Origin: Sinomonas cyclohexanicum
GTDB lineage: Bacteria; Actinomycetota; Actinomycetes; Actinomycetales; Micrococcaceae
Length of the DNA stretch: 64,000 nucleotides
NCBI RefSeq assembly: GCF_020886775.1
Contig: NZ_AP024525.1
Coordinates: forward strand, 2,046,001 to 2,110,000
Reading direction: 5' to 3'
Of this stretch, positions 36,508-45,534 are shown piece after piece. The first letter of the stretch is position 1; each line of letters begins with the position of its first letter. The position numbers were made by a program, and so were the translations under genes. The notes under the pieces are model-generated. The model was not told where the DNA came from, ran no database searches, and saw nothing but the letters and a program-made list of their open reading frames with translations.

Positions 36508-37566
36508 GTGGCTGACTATCACGGTGAATTCAAGGTCCCCGGCGGCAAGCTCGTCATCGCAGACCTGATGGCAGAGGGCGGGGAGATCACCGCCGCGAGC
36601 ATCAACGGCGACTTCTTCCTCGAGCCGGATGAGGCTCTCGCGGACATCAACGGGGCCCTCGTCGGCCTGTCCACACAGGCGCCCAACGCGACGATCGCCC
36701 AGGCGGTGAGCGACGCCGTCGGCCCCACCACGGTCATGTTCGGCTTCGACCCGGACGCCGTGGCCGTCGCCGTCCGCCGCGCGCTCGGCCACGCGACCAC
36801 GTGGACGGACCACGACTGGGAGATCCTCCCGCCCACCACCCTGACCATCACCGAGAACGTCGCCCTCGATGAGGTGCTCACCCGAGAAGTCGCCGATGGC
36901 CGCCGCAACCCGACCCTGCGGCTGTGGGAGTGGGACGAGCGGTCCGTGGTGATCGGAAGCTTCCAGTCCTACCGCAACGAGGTGGACCCCGAGGGCGTCG
37001 AGAAGTACGGCGTCACCGTGGTCCGCCGGATCTCGGGCGGCGGCGCGATGTTCATGGAGGCCGGCAACTGCGTCACGTACTCCCTGTACCTGCCCACCTC
37101 GCTGGTTGACGGCCTCTCGTTCGCGGACTCGTACCCGTTCCTCGACGCGTGGGTGATGGAGGCTCTCGCGAAGACGGGTGTGAAGGCCTTCTACAAACCG
37201 CTCAACGACATCGCCACGGAGGCCGGGAAGATCGGCGGCGCGGCGCAGAAGCGCCTCGCCAACGGAGGCACGCTGCACCACGTGACCATGAGCTACGACA
37301 TCGACGCGGCCAAGATGACCGAGGTCCTGCGGATCGGCCGCGAGAAGATCTCGGACAAGGGGATCGCGAGCGCGCAGAAGCGCGTCGACCCGCTCAAGCG
37401 GCAGACCGGCATGTCCCGCGAGGACATCTTTGAGACGATGATGGCCACGTTCGAGGGCCGCTACGGCGCGCGCCGCGTCGCGCTCTCCGGGCCGTCGCTC
37501 GCGGACGCTCGCGCCCTCGCGGAGCGCAAGTTCGCCACCCGAGAGTGGCTGCACCGGGTTCCGTAG
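36508..37566 (+). CDS. Lipoate-protein ligase family, accessory domain at N-terminus
   Basis: 352 aa. Residues about 1-85 form the small accessory (LplA C-terminal-like) domain, here placed first, starting MADYHGEFKVPGGKLVIAD. Residues about 115-345 are the BPL/LPL catalytic domain: SVVIGSFQSYRNEVD, the nucleotide loop VRRISGGGAMFMEAGN, and NDIATEAGKIGGAAQ with the conserved Lys. It would attach lipoate or octanoate to E2/GcvH proteins. GTG at 36508. Stand-alone gene, convergent with merA. Confidence 0.85.
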   Translation: MADYHGEFKVPGGKLVIADLMAEGGEITAASINGDFFLEPDEALADINGALVGLSTQAPNATIAQAVSDAVGPTTVMFGFDPDAVAVAVRRALGHATTWTDHDWEILPPTTLTITENVALDEVLTREVADGRRNPTLRLWEWDERSVVIGSFQSYRNEVDPEGVEKYGVTVVRRISGGGAMFMEAGNCVTYSLYLPTSLVDGLSFADSYPFLDAWVMEALAKTGVKAFYKPLNDIATEAGKIGGAAQKRLANGGTLHHVTMSYDIDAAKMTEVLRIGREKISDKGIASAQKRVDPLKRQTGMSREDIFETMMATFEGRYGARRVALSGPSLADARALAERKFATREWLHRVP

Positions 37567-37592
37567 GCCCCGCGCGCCTGGGGCGAGGCAAG

Positions 37593-37620
37593 GCACGACG
37601 GCGAGTGGTCGCCGTCGTGC
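37593..37620. terminator. Hairpin of the GCACGACGGCG family
   Basis: Perfect 12-bp stem GCACGACGGCGA / TCGCCGTCGTGC with a GTGG loop, between the convergent lipoate ligase and merA-like genes. Confidence 0.85.
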
Positions 37621-37630
37621 GCGGGTCGCC

Positions 37631-39061
37631 TCACGCGGCGCAGCAGGACAGCATCGCGACGTCCTCGGTGAACGACTGCGCCGCGATCCGCAGCCCTTCC
37701 GCCATCGTGAGGTAGGGCGCCCAACGGCGTCCCAGCTCGGCGACGGTGGTGCCAGTCTCGATGAGGTGGACAGCGCTCGCGGCGATCTCCCCGGCGTCGC
37801 GGGCCACGGCGGTGACGCCGAGGATGCGGCCCGTCCCGCGTTTCGCGACGACCTTGATGAAGCCCCGCGTGTCCCGGTCCACGATTGCGCGGGGCACTAG
37901 GGCGAGCGGCAGCACGCGGCATTCGCACGCGAGGCCCTCGGCGTGCGCCTGCGCCTCTGTCAGCCCGGCGACGCCGAGCGCGGGACTCGTGAACACGACC
38001 CGGGGGAGCGAATGGCTGCCGAGCGCCCTGTCGGCGCCGGAGAGCGCGTTCTCGGCGGCGAGCGCGCCCTGGGCAGCGGCGACGTAGACGAACTCTGGTC
38101 CCCCCGTGACGTCGCCCGCGGCCCAGATGCGTGGATTGGACGTCGCCTGCCGGCGGTCCGCGACGATCCCGCCGCCGCGACCGAGGGCGACCCCCACGCG
38201 TTCGAGGCCGAGGCCGTCCGTGGCGGGCCGTCGGCCGGTGGCGATGAGCAGCTCGGCGGCGCGGAATTCGCGGCGCCGCCCGGCGACGTCGGCCGTCACG
38301 ATCACTTTCCCGTCGGCCGCGCGCGCAACATTGCGGGGGAGTGCCCGCCGCGCGGTGACGATACCCTCCTCGGCGAGCGCGTCCTCGAGCGCCCGGGAGG
38401 CCTCCGGCTCCTCGTGGGAGACGAGCCGCGAGCGCGCCAGGATGGTCACGGCCGTGCCGAGGCGGGCGAACAGCTGGGCCATCTCGAGCGCCACGTAGCC
38501 TCCGCCGATCACGGTCATCGAAGCGGGGACAGCGTCGAGCTCCATCGCCGTCGTCGACGTCAGGAAGCCGGTCTCGGCAATCCCGGGAACGTCGGGGAGC
38601 GCGGGGGCGGAGCCCGTCGCGACGAGGTAGTGCCTGGCCCGGAGGACCTCCGTGCCTCCCTCCGCGGCCGCGATCTCGAGGACCGGCTCCTCGGCCGCCC
38701 CGCCGAACGCGGCCAGCCCGCGGTACAAGTCCCAGCCGTAGGCATCGATGAGGTCCTCGTACTTCGTGGCGCGCATCTGGTCCACGAGCGCCTGCTTGCC
38801 CGAGATGAGCTGGGCCATGTCCACGGGGCCGGCGGCGGCAGCGATCCCGGGGTAGCGCCCCACGTCCAGCGCCGCGTGGCGGGCCGCGGCCGCCGCCAGG
38901 AGCGCCTTCGACGGGATGCAGCCCGTGTTGGTGCAGGTGCCCCCCAGAGTGCCGCCTTCCACGATCGCGACGCGCCCACCGAGGCGGGACGCCTCGATCG
39001 CCGCCGCGAAGCCGCCGCCGCCCGCACCGATCACCACGAGGTCGTAGTCTGTGTCCTCCAT
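37631..39061 (-). CDS. merA: Mercuric reductase-like flavoprotein disulfide reductase
   Basis: 476-aa FAD/NAD(P) disulfide oxidoreductase. Seen: FAD loop VVIGAGGGGFAAAIEA, redox pair GTCTNTGCIPSKAL, NAD(P) loop VIGGGYVALEMAQLFARLG, WAAGDVTGG, and a C-terminal LSCCAA. The last is the vicinal Cys pair that receives Hg(II) in MerA. The N-terminal heavy-metal-binding domain of many MerA proteins is absent. Start ATG 39061, which follows a MerR-type promoter so closely that the mRNA is probably leaderless; the GTG at 39076 lies inside the promoter. Divergent from a MerR gene. No merT/P is present, so real mercury resistance is unproven. Confidence 0.85.
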   Translation of the reverse strand: MEDTDYDLVVIGAGGGGFAAAIEASRLGGRVAIVEGGTLGGTCTNTGCIPSKALLAAAAARHAALDVGRYPGIAAAAGPVDMAQLISGKQALVDQMRATKYEDLIDAYGWDLYRGLAAFGGAAEEPVLEIAAAEGGTEVLRARHYLVATGSAPALPDVPGIAETGFLTSTTAMELDAVPASMTVIGGGYVALEMAQLFARLGTAVTILARSRLVSHEEPEASRALEDALAEEGIVTARRALPRNVARAADGKVIVTADVAGRRREFRAAELLIATGRRPATDGLGLERVGVALGRGGGIVADRRQATSNPRIWAAGDVTGGPEFVYVAAAQGALAAENALSGADRALGSHSLPRVVFTSPALGVAGLTEAQAHAEGLACECRVLPLALVPRAIVDRDTRGFIKVVAKRGTGRILGVTAVARDAGEIAASAVHLIETGTTVAELGRRWAPYLTMAEGLRIAAQSFTEDVAMLSCCAA

Positions 39062-39067
39062 AGAGGG

Positions 39068-39099
39068 AGCATGCACCTTCCCCTGGGCGGGAAGGTCAA
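39068..39099 (-). promoter_or_regulatory. MerR-type operator-promoter of merA-like gene
   Basis: On the minus strand: -35 TTGACC (39099-39094), a 20-bp spacer and -10 CATGCT (39073-39068). The spacer carries a perfect dyad, ACCTTCCC and GGGAAGGT with six bases between (39075-39096), the classic MerR/CueR operator form. Overlong spacing with a centred dyad is the hallmark of MerR-activated promoters. Confidence 0.75.
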
Positions 39100-39124
39100 G
39101 CGGGCCGCGTCAGTTGACCTATGT

Positions 39125-39514
39125 ATGCGCATCGCAGAAGCCGCGTCCGCGGCGGGGACAACAGAGAAGGCCCTGCGGTACTACGAGTCGATCGGCCTGC
39201 TGCCGGCCGTGGACCGGACCGCCTCGGGTTACCGGGACTTCGGGGCGGAGGACGTGAACCGGGCGGCCTTCATCCGCCGCAGCAGGGCGGCGGGGATGAG
39301 CCTGGAGCGCACCGGGCAGATCCTCGCGGCGTTCGACGCCGGCGGGAGCGCCTGTGCGTCCGTCGCCGCGCAGCTGGAGCGCCAGCTGGCCGAGCTCGAC
39401 CGCCACATCGCCGAACTCGAGGCCCTGCGCAGCATGGTGGCCGAGCGCTACGGTGCCATCCGCGCGGCCGACCCAGCGGAATGCGACCCCGGGCAGGTCT
39501 GCAGCTACCTGTGA
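39125..39514 (+). CDS. MerR family transcriptional regulator
   Basis: 129 aa. The N-terminal HTH starts MRIAEAASAAGTTEKALRYYE, with GLLPAVDRTASGYRDFG as wing and a long dimer helix (AAQLERQLAELDRHIAELEALRSM). Possible metal ligands: Cys in GGSACAS at the start of the dimer helix, and ECDPGQVCSYL at the extreme C-terminus. The Cys spacing (x5) is shorter than in MerR or CueR, so the inducing metal is open. It is divergent from merA and almost certainly acts on the dyad at 39075-39096. Confidence 0.88.
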   Translation: MRIAEAASAAGTTEKALRYYESIGLLPAVDRTASGYRDFGAEDVNRAAFIRRSRAAGMSLERTGQILAAFDAGGSACASVAAQLERQLAELDRHIAELEALRSMVAERYGAIRAADPAECDPGQVCSYL

Positions 39515-39536
39515 CGGCTCGGCCCCGCCGAGCAGC

Positions 39537-40178
39537 TCACGCCCGCCGGATCACCGCGTGGGCAATGCCGTCGCCGACCACGAGCGGGTCGCTAGCGTAG
39601 CCCTCGGGCGGGACACCGTCGCCGAACAGCCGCTCGCCGTCGCCGAGGAACACGGGGGCGATCGCGAGGTGCATCTCGTCGACGAGGCCCTCGGCGAGGA
39701 ACGCCCGCACCGTTGAGACGCCCCCGCCGAGCCGGACATCGAGCCCGCCGGCGGCGTCGACCGCCATCGCCAGAACCTCTCGCGGCGCCGCGTCGATGAA
39801 CCTGAAGACGGTCCCGCCCGCCATCTGCACGTCCGGCCGGGCATGGTGCGTCATGACGTAGACCGGGTGGTGGAACGGCGGATTCTCGCCCCACCAGCCG
39901 CGCCAGGAGATGTCCGGCCACGGGCCGCGGACCGGACCGAACATGTTCCGGCCCATGATCGTCGCGCCGATGCCGTCCTCGCCGGCGCGCACAAAGTCAT
40001 CGTTGACGCCCTCGCTGCCGCCTTCCTCGCCGAGCATCGCCCGCCCGGTGCGGGTCGCGAAGATCCACGGATGGAGCGACTCGCCGCCGAGGCCGAGTGG
40101 ACTCTCCTGGCTCTGGTCGGTCCCGGCCGCGAAGCCGTCGAGCGACATCGCGAAATTGTGCACCCTGAGTCTGGCCAT
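39537..40178 (-). CDS. RibD C-terminal/dihydrofolate reductase-like protein
   Basis: 213-aa protein of the RibD_C/DHFR-like family: VHNFAMSLDGFAAG start, TIMGRNMFGP, HHPVYVMTHH and LGGGVSTVRAFLAEGLVDEMHLAIAPVFLGDGERLF. It probably uses NADPH; many Actinobacteria carry several such orphan reductases and their substrates are unknown. ATG at 40178. Convergent with merR, and follows pepN on the same strand after about 60 bp. Confidence 0.85.
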   Translation of the reverse strand: MARLRVHNFAMSLDGFAAGTDQSQESPLGLGGESLHPWIFATRTGRAMLGEEGGSEGVNDDFVRAGEDGIGATIMGRNMFGPVRGPWPDISWRGWWGENPPFHHPVYVMTHHARPDVQMAGGTVFRFIDAAPREVLAMAVDAAGGLDVRLGGGVSTVRAFLAEGLVDEMHLAIAPVFLGDGERLFGDGVPPEGYASDPLVVGDGIAHAVIRRA

Positions 40179-40238
40179 GGTCGGATTCTCCCGGCGGGCG
40201 CCGGGCGGCGGCAAGGGCCGGCTGACCCGAAGTGGGGC

Positions 40239-42902
40239 CTATCCCTGCCGTGACCGCTGCTGCGCCGTGAGCGCGCGGTGCAGGTGGTCCCGCTGCTCGA
40301 CGATGATCCGCCGCAGCGCCGCGGGCGCCGACGCGTTCTCGTGCAGCCACTGGTCAGTGCGCGCGAGCACGGGGTTCTCCTCCGGCGTCTGGTCCCACGC
40401 GAGCGTCGAGTCGCCCGGGAACAGGCCCGTCACGAGCCGGGTCGCGATCTCTTGGGAGCGGTCTGCCCATACCCGCGTGAGCATCGCGAAGTAGCGCTCG
40501 ATGAACGGGTGGCGCAGCGCCTCCATGCCGAGCATGAAGCCCTCGACGGTGGCCCCGAGCAGGTCGTTCGAGAGCGTGTCCCGCTCGACGGCGGCGTCCC
40601 ACGCGGCCTGCTTGGCCCCCGGATCCGGCCGTGCCGCCACCGCGACCGCGTGTCCCACGGCGCCCTTGGCTGTCCGGTCCCGTGCCAGCTCCGCGTCCAG
40701 CTCGGCAACCGTGGCCCGGCTCTGGGCAGCGAGCGCCTGCCACAGCGACCAGCGCAGCTCCTGGTCCACCGCGAGCCCGGGAACCGTCACCGTGCCGTCC
40801 GCGAGACCGCGCACGAGGTCCAGCTGCCCGCCCCCGTACCGGCTGCCCTTTGCTAGGGCCCGCGCCCAGGCGAGCTGCTGGTCCGAGCCCGGCTGTGCGG
40901 CCGTGAGCTCGCGCGCCACCGCGGCGAGGTACGGGTCGCGCACGTCGTGTCGGCCCTCGCCGTGGGTGTACCGCTCGATCGCCGTGCGGGCGTTGTCGAG
41001 CACGGCGAGCTGGACGCCTACCGTGCCCTCGAGAGCCCCGAAGCGTTCGACGGCGCGCACGTACCGGGAGGCGGCCACCTCGCCGTCGCGCGTCGCGTGC
41101 CACAGGGCGGTCCATGCGAGGGCTCGGGCCAGCGGGTCCGCGATCTCGCCGAGGTGCTCGCGTACCGTCTCCTCGGAGCGGTGGTCGAGGCGGACCTTGG
41201 CGTACGTGAGGTCCTCGTCGTTGACGAGCACGAGGTCTGGCACGGGAAGGCCTGCGAGCTCCGGCACCTCGGTCACGCCGCCGGGCGTGTCGGCCAGCAG
41301 CTCCACGTCGACGCTGTGCGTCCGCTCGATCGTTCCGGACGACCCGCGCGAGTACAGGCCGATGCGGAGGACATGCGGCCGGGGCGCTTCTTTCCCCGTC
41401 ACGGGGTCCACAGCGGTCTGCCGCACCGCCACCCGGGTGAGCCGCTCGCCGTCGTGCACTCCCTCGGCTTCCGTGGGCCGCCCCGGGCCTGTCTCGACGA
41501 TCGTCTCCAGCACCGGCAGCCCGGCGGTCTGCAGCCAGGCCGCGGCCCACTCGCGCATGGGCCTCCCCGATGAGCGCTCGAGCGCGTCGAGGAGGTCTCC
41601 GAGCGTCGTGTTCCCGTACGCGTGCTTCCCGAAGTACTCGCGCGCGGCCGCGAGGAACGCGTCCTCGCCCACGTACGCGACGAGCTGCTTGAGCACGGAC
41701 GCGCCCTTGGCGTACGTGATCCCGTCGAAGTTCTGCTCGGCGGCCTCGAGGTTCGGGATGTCCGCCACGATCGGGTGCGTGGTGGGCAGCTGGTCCTGCA
41801 GGTACGCCCAGGCCTTGCGGCGGTTGGCGAAGTTCACCCAGGACGCGGAGAAGTCCGTCGCGCGGTCCACCGCGAGCGTCCCCATGTACTCCGCGAACGA
41901 CTCCTTGAGCCACAGGTCGTCCCACCAGCGCATCGTCACGAGGTCGCCGAACCACATGTGCGCCATCTCGTGCATGAGGGTGTTCGCGCGGCCCTCGTAC
42001 TGCGACTCCGCGGCGCGGGAGGCGAACACGTACTCCTCCGTGAACGTCACGAGGCCCGGGTTCTCCATCGCGCCGAGGTTGTACTCGGGCACGAACGCCT
42101 GCTCGTACTTGCCCCACGGGAACGCGGGGGAGAACACCGAGTGGTAGAAGTCCAGGCCGCGACGGGTCAGGTCGAAGATACGGTCCGCGTCGAAGTGCTC
42201 GGCGAGCGAGGCGCGGCAGTAGGCCACGAGCGGGAGGGTGAGCGGCTCGCCGTCGCGCGTCGCCCCCGTCCACGACGCCTCGGCGCGGTGGTACGGCCCG
42301 GCGAGCACCGCCGCGAGGTACGTGGGCATCCTCGGCGTCGGCGCGAAGTCCCAGCGACCCGCGGCGGCGTCGCCCTCGATCGGTTCCGCGCTGGCGGTCG
42401 CGTTGCCATTCGCGCTCACCGACCACGACGACGGCGCGAGCACCGTGAATGCGAACGTCGCCTTCAGATCGGGCTGCTCGAAGTTCGCGAAGTACCGGCG
42501 CGCATCCGCCGGCTCGCACTGCGTGTACAGGTAGGTCGCGCCGTCGGCCGGGTCCACGAAGCGGTGGAGGCCCTCGCCGCTGCGCGAGTACCTCGCCAGG
42601 CCCGTGACCTCGAGCCGGTTCTGGGCCGCGAGGCCCGCGAGGCGGATTCGCGCGCCGTCGTACACCACCGCCCCGTCGAGGAGGCGGCCGTTGAGCTCGA
42701 CCCGCGTGACGGACTCGCCGAGGAAATCGGCGAAGGTCTCTGCGCCTGGCTCGGCGCGGAACTCGATGACACTCGTGGTCGGGAAGGACGTCGCGGCGGG
42801 ATCTTCCGCCCCGCGGAGGTCGAGGGTCACGTGGTACGAGCCGACGGACAGGAGGCGGGCGCGGTCGGCGGCCTCCTCGCGGGTGAGGTTGTGAGTTGGC
42901 AC
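40239..42902 (-). CDS. pepN: Aminopeptidase N (M1 family)
   Basis: 887-aa zinc exopeptidase removing N-terminal residues from peptides in the cytoplasm. Seen: exopeptidase motif GAMENPGLVTF, zinc site HEMAHMWFGDLVTMRWWDDLWLKESFAEY (HExxH-x18-E), a catalytic Tyr region, and the long C-terminal helical ERAP1-like domain. GTG at 42902. Divergent from the ATP-grasp operon, 85 bp away. Confidence 0.95.
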   Translation of the reverse strand: MPTHNLTREEAADRARLLSVGSYHVTLDLRGAEDPAATSFPTTSVIEFRAEPGAETFADFLGESVTRVELNGRLLDGAVVYDGARIRLAGLAAQNRLEVTGLARYSRSGEGLHRFVDPADGATYLYTQCEPADARRYFANFEQPDLKATFAFTVLAPSSWSVSANGNATASAEPIEGDAAAGRWDFAPTPRMPTYLAAVLAGPYHRAEASWTGATRDGEPLTLPLVAYCRASLAEHFDADRIFDLTRRGLDFYHSVFSPAFPWGKYEQAFVPEYNLGAMENPGLVTFTEEYVFASRAAESQYEGRANTLMHEMAHMWFGDLVTMRWWDDLWLKESFAEYMGTLAVDRATDFSASWVNFANRRKAWAYLQDQLPTTHPIVADIPNLEAAEQNFDGITYAKGASVLKQLVAYVGEDAFLAAAREYFGKHAYGNTTLGDLLDALERSSGRPMREWAAAWLQTAGLPVLETIVETGPGRPTEAEGVHDGERLTRVAVRQTAVDPVTGKEAPRPHVLRIGLYSRGSSGTIERTHSVDVELLADTPGGVTEVPELAGLPVPDLVLVNDEDLTYAKVRLDHRSEETVREHLGEIADPLARALAWTALWHATRDGEVAASRYVRAVERFGALEGTVGVQLAVLDNARTAIERYTHGEGRHDVRDPYLAAVARELTAAQPGSDQQLAWARALAKGSRYGGGQLDLVRGLADGTVTVPGLAVDQELRWSLWQALAAQSRATVAELDAELARDRTAKGAVGHAVAVAARPDPGAKQAAWDAAVERDTLSNDLLGATVEGFMLGMEALRHPFIERYFAMLTRVWADRSQEIATRLVTGLFPGDSTLAWDQTPEENPVLARTDQWLHENASAPAALRRIIVEQRDHLHRALTAQQRSRQG

Positions 42903-42987
42903 ACGTCATTCAACCATGGGGCCCATGAACACGCCGGAATCCGGGCCCGATATGCGGTCGGGCACGATTGGTGAAAAGCTGTCCTCT

Positions 42988-44544
42988 ATGTCGGATCTCT
43001 TCGAGGACTACTCCGTCGCCGCCGAGCGTACCGGCGCGTACGACGAGATGTTCGCGCCGCCCCAGACCGCACGGCCCAGCTACCGCCACCTCGCGGACGC
43101 GCTCGCGGAGCTCGACCTCGCCGACGTCAGCTCACGGGCCGAGTCGATGGCCCGCACCTTCCTCGACCGAGGCGTCACGTTCGACTACGCGGGCGAGGAG
43201 CGGCCCTTCCCGCTGGACATCGTGCCCCGCATCATCTCCGCGACCGAGTGGGACGTCCTCGAGCGCGGCGTCGCCCAGCGCGTGAAGGCCCTCGAGGCGT
43301 TCCTCAATGACGTGTACTCCAAGATGACGATCGTGGCCGACGGCGTGGTGCCGCGCCGCCTCATCACCACGAGCCAGCACTTCCACCGGCAGGTCCACGG
43401 GTTCGAGCCCGCCGGGGGAGTGCGCGTGCACATCTCCGGGATCGATGTGGTCCGGGACGCCGCCGGCACCTTCCGCGTCCTCGAGGACAACGTCCGCGTG
43501 CCCTCGGGAGTGAGCTACGTGCTCGAGAACCGGCGCGCCATGGCCAAGGGCCTGCCCGAGGCCTTCAGCCAGCAGCCCATCCGCCCGGTCGAGGAGTACC
43601 CGCGGCGGCTGCTCTCCGCCCTGCGCAAGACCGCGCCGGCCGGCGTCGACGAGCCGACCGTCGTGGTGCTCACCCCCGGGGTGTTCAACTCCGCCTACTT
43701 CGAGCACACGCTCCTGGCGGGCCTCATGGGCGTCGAGCTCGTGGAGGGCCGGGACCTCATCTGCCGCGGCAACCGGGTCTACATGCGCACCACGGCCGGA
43801 GAGCAGCGCGTCGACGTCATCTACAAGCGCATCGACGACGACTTCCTCGACCCCCTCCAGTTCCGCTCGGACTCGATGCTCGGCTGCCCGGGCCTCGTCA
43901 ATGCCGCCCGCGCCGGAGGTGTGACGATCGCCAACGCGGTGGGCAACGGCGTGGCCGACGACAAGCTCGTGTACTCCTACGTCCCCGACCTCATCCGGTA
44001 CTACCTCGGAGAGGAACCCATCATCGCCAACGTCGACACGTACCGGCTCGAGGAGGATGCCGCCCGCGAGGAGGTCCTCGACCGGCTCGAGGAGCTCGTG
44101 GTCAAGCCCGTGGACGGCTCCGGCGGCAAAGGCCTCGTGATCGGCCCCGACGCGACCCGCGAGGAGCTCGACACCCTCCGCAAGCGCGTCCTCGCAGACC
44201 CCCGCGGCTGGATCGCCCAGCCCGTCCTCCAGCTCTCCACGGTGCCGACCCTCTCCGGCAACCGCTTCGGCCCGCGCCACGTGGACCTGCGTCCCTTCGC
44301 GGTCAACGACGGCGACGACGTGTGGGTCCTTCCCGGCGGCCTCACCCGGGTGGCGCTCAAGGAGGGATCGCTCATCGTCAACTCGAGCCAAGGCGGAGGC
44401 TCCAAGGACACGTGGGTCCTCGCCCAGTCCTCGGACGTGCCCATCGAGGCCGAGCCGCGTCACTCCATCAGCATCCGCGAGCGCACGAGCGTGTGGCCGG
44501 TCGAGAGCAACTGGCGCGACCGCCAGGCCGAGCAGCAGCAGTGA
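42988..44544 (+). CDS. Circularly permuted ATP-grasp protein (Rv2411c-like)
   Basis: 518-aa circularly permuted ATP-grasp (DUF404/407) protein, a predicted amide ligase. Seen: QRVKALEAFLNDVYS, the VLEDNVRVPSGVSYVLENR loop, KRIDDDFLDPL, and VVKPVDGSGGKGLVIGP (ATP-binding loop). The ending is ESNWRDRQAEQQQ. With the two following genes it forms the conserved triad seen as Rv2411c-Rv2410c-Rv2409c in M. tuberculosis, proposed from genomics to make or tag peptides; the product is unknown. ATG at 42988 is chosen because the sequence is family-like from there; an open frame reaches 42916. Confidence 0.88.
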   Translation: MSDLFEDYSVAAERTGAYDEMFAPPQTARPSYRHLADALAELDLADVSSRAESMARTFLDRGVTFDYAGEERPFPLDIVPRIISATEWDVLERGVAQRVKALEAFLNDVYSKMTIVADGVVPRRLITTSQHFHRQVHGFEPAGGVRVHISGIDVVRDAAGTFRVLEDNVRVPSGVSYVLENRRAMAKGLPEAFSQQPIRPVEEYPRRLLSALRKTAPAGVDEPTVVVLTPGVFNSAYFEHTLLAGLMGVELVEGRDLICRGNRVYMRTTAGEQRVDVIYKRIDDDFLDPLQFRSDSMLGCPGLVNAARAGGVTIANAVGNGVADDKLVYSYVPDLIRYYLGEEPIIANVDTYRLEEDAAREEVLDRLEELVVKPVDGSGGKGLVIGPDATREELDTLRKRVLADPRGWIAQPVLQLSTVPTLSGNRFGPRHVDLRPFAVNDGDDVWVLPGGLTRVALKEGSLIVNSSQGGGSKDTWVLAQSSDVPIEAEPRHSISIRERTSVWPVESNWRDRQAEQQQ

Positions 44545-44607
44545 GCGCCGCCGCCGAGGCGGCCACCCGCCGTCGTCCGTGTTACCCCCGAGCTTCAGGA
44601 GGCCGAC

Positions 44608-45534
44608 TTGCTCAGCCGCATCGCTGAATCCCTCTTCTGGATCGGCCGCTACGTGGAGCGGGCCGATGGGACCGCGCGCATCCTCGATGTCCACCTCGAG
44701 AGGCTCAATCACCTGCCGACCGCCGAGCAGCGCAGCGTCGCCCAGGAGCTCCTCGGGGTCATGGGGTCTCGGCCCGAGAAGGAGGACTTCGGGCTCAGCG
44801 ACCTCCTCAACAGCCTCGCGTACGACCGCTCGCACGCGACGAGCATCGCCGGCTCGCTCGGCGCCGCGCGCGAGAACGCGCGGCGCGCGCGAGAGACCGT
44901 CTCATCGAGCCTGTGGGAGTGCCTCAACACGACCTACTACGGCCTCAGCCAGCACCGCAAGGACGTCGTGGGGACCTACCGGTTCTGCAACTGGGTCCTC
45001 GAGCGCACGGCCATGGTCCGCGGCCTCGCGGACACCACCATGAGCCACGACGAGGGCTGGCTGTTCATGGTCCTGGGCCGCTCCCTCGAGCGCGCCGACA
45101 TGACCGCGCGGATGCTCTCGACCCGCGAGGTCCACACCGCGGGGATGTCCTGGGTGAACATGCTCAAGTGTGCGGGCGCCTACGAGTCGTTCCTGCGCAC
45201 CCGGCGCGTGGCGTTCGACGAGCGCCACGCCGCCGAGTTCCTCCTCATGGACCGCCTGTTCCCGCGCTCGATCGTGTATGCGCTCCGGGACGCGGACGAG
45301 GCGTTGGCGAAGCTCGACCCGTCTGACACCCGCGTGGGGTTCATCAACGACGCCCGGCGGATTGTCGGCCAGGCCCGCACGTTCCTCGAGTTCCATCGGA
45401 CCGACGAGCTCATGGCCGAGCTGCCCGAGCACATGGAACGCGTCCAGCGGGCCGTGGCCCAGACGTCCGACGCGGTTTCGCGCAAGTACTTCAACAAGGC
45501 CGACGAGCAGGCCTGGGTGGGAGAGGTTTCATGA
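44608..45534 (+). CDS. Alpha-E domain protein (DUF403, Rv2410c-like)
   Basis: 308-aa all-helical alpha-E protein. It starts LSRIAESLFWIGRYVERADGTARILD, the family signature, and contains SLWECLNTTYYGL and FMVLGRSLERADMTARML. It uses a TTG start at 44608 with a good AGGAGG six bases upstream. Always linked to the permuted ATP-grasp and transglutaminase genes, function unproven. Its stop overlaps the transglutaminase ATG. Confidence 0.88.
   Translation: MLSRIAESLFWIGRYVERADGTARILDVHLERLNHLPTAEQRSVAQELLGVMGSRPEKEDFGLSDLLNSLAYDRSHATSIAGSLGAARENARRARETVSSSLWECLNTTYYGLSQHRKDVVGTYRFCNWVLERTAMVRGLADTTMSHDEGWLFMVLGRSLERADMTARMLSTREVHTAGMSWVNMLKCAGAYESFLRTRRVAFDERHAAEFLLMDRLFPRSIVYALRDADEALAKLDPSDTRVGFINDARRIVGQARTFLEFHRTDELMAELPEHMERVQRAVAQTSDAVSRKYFNKADEQAWVGEVS

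Noticed and set aside
37631-39514. Complete mercury-resistance operon
   Set aside because: Only a MerA-like reductase and a MerR are present; no merT, merP, merC or merB nearby, and no NmerA domain.
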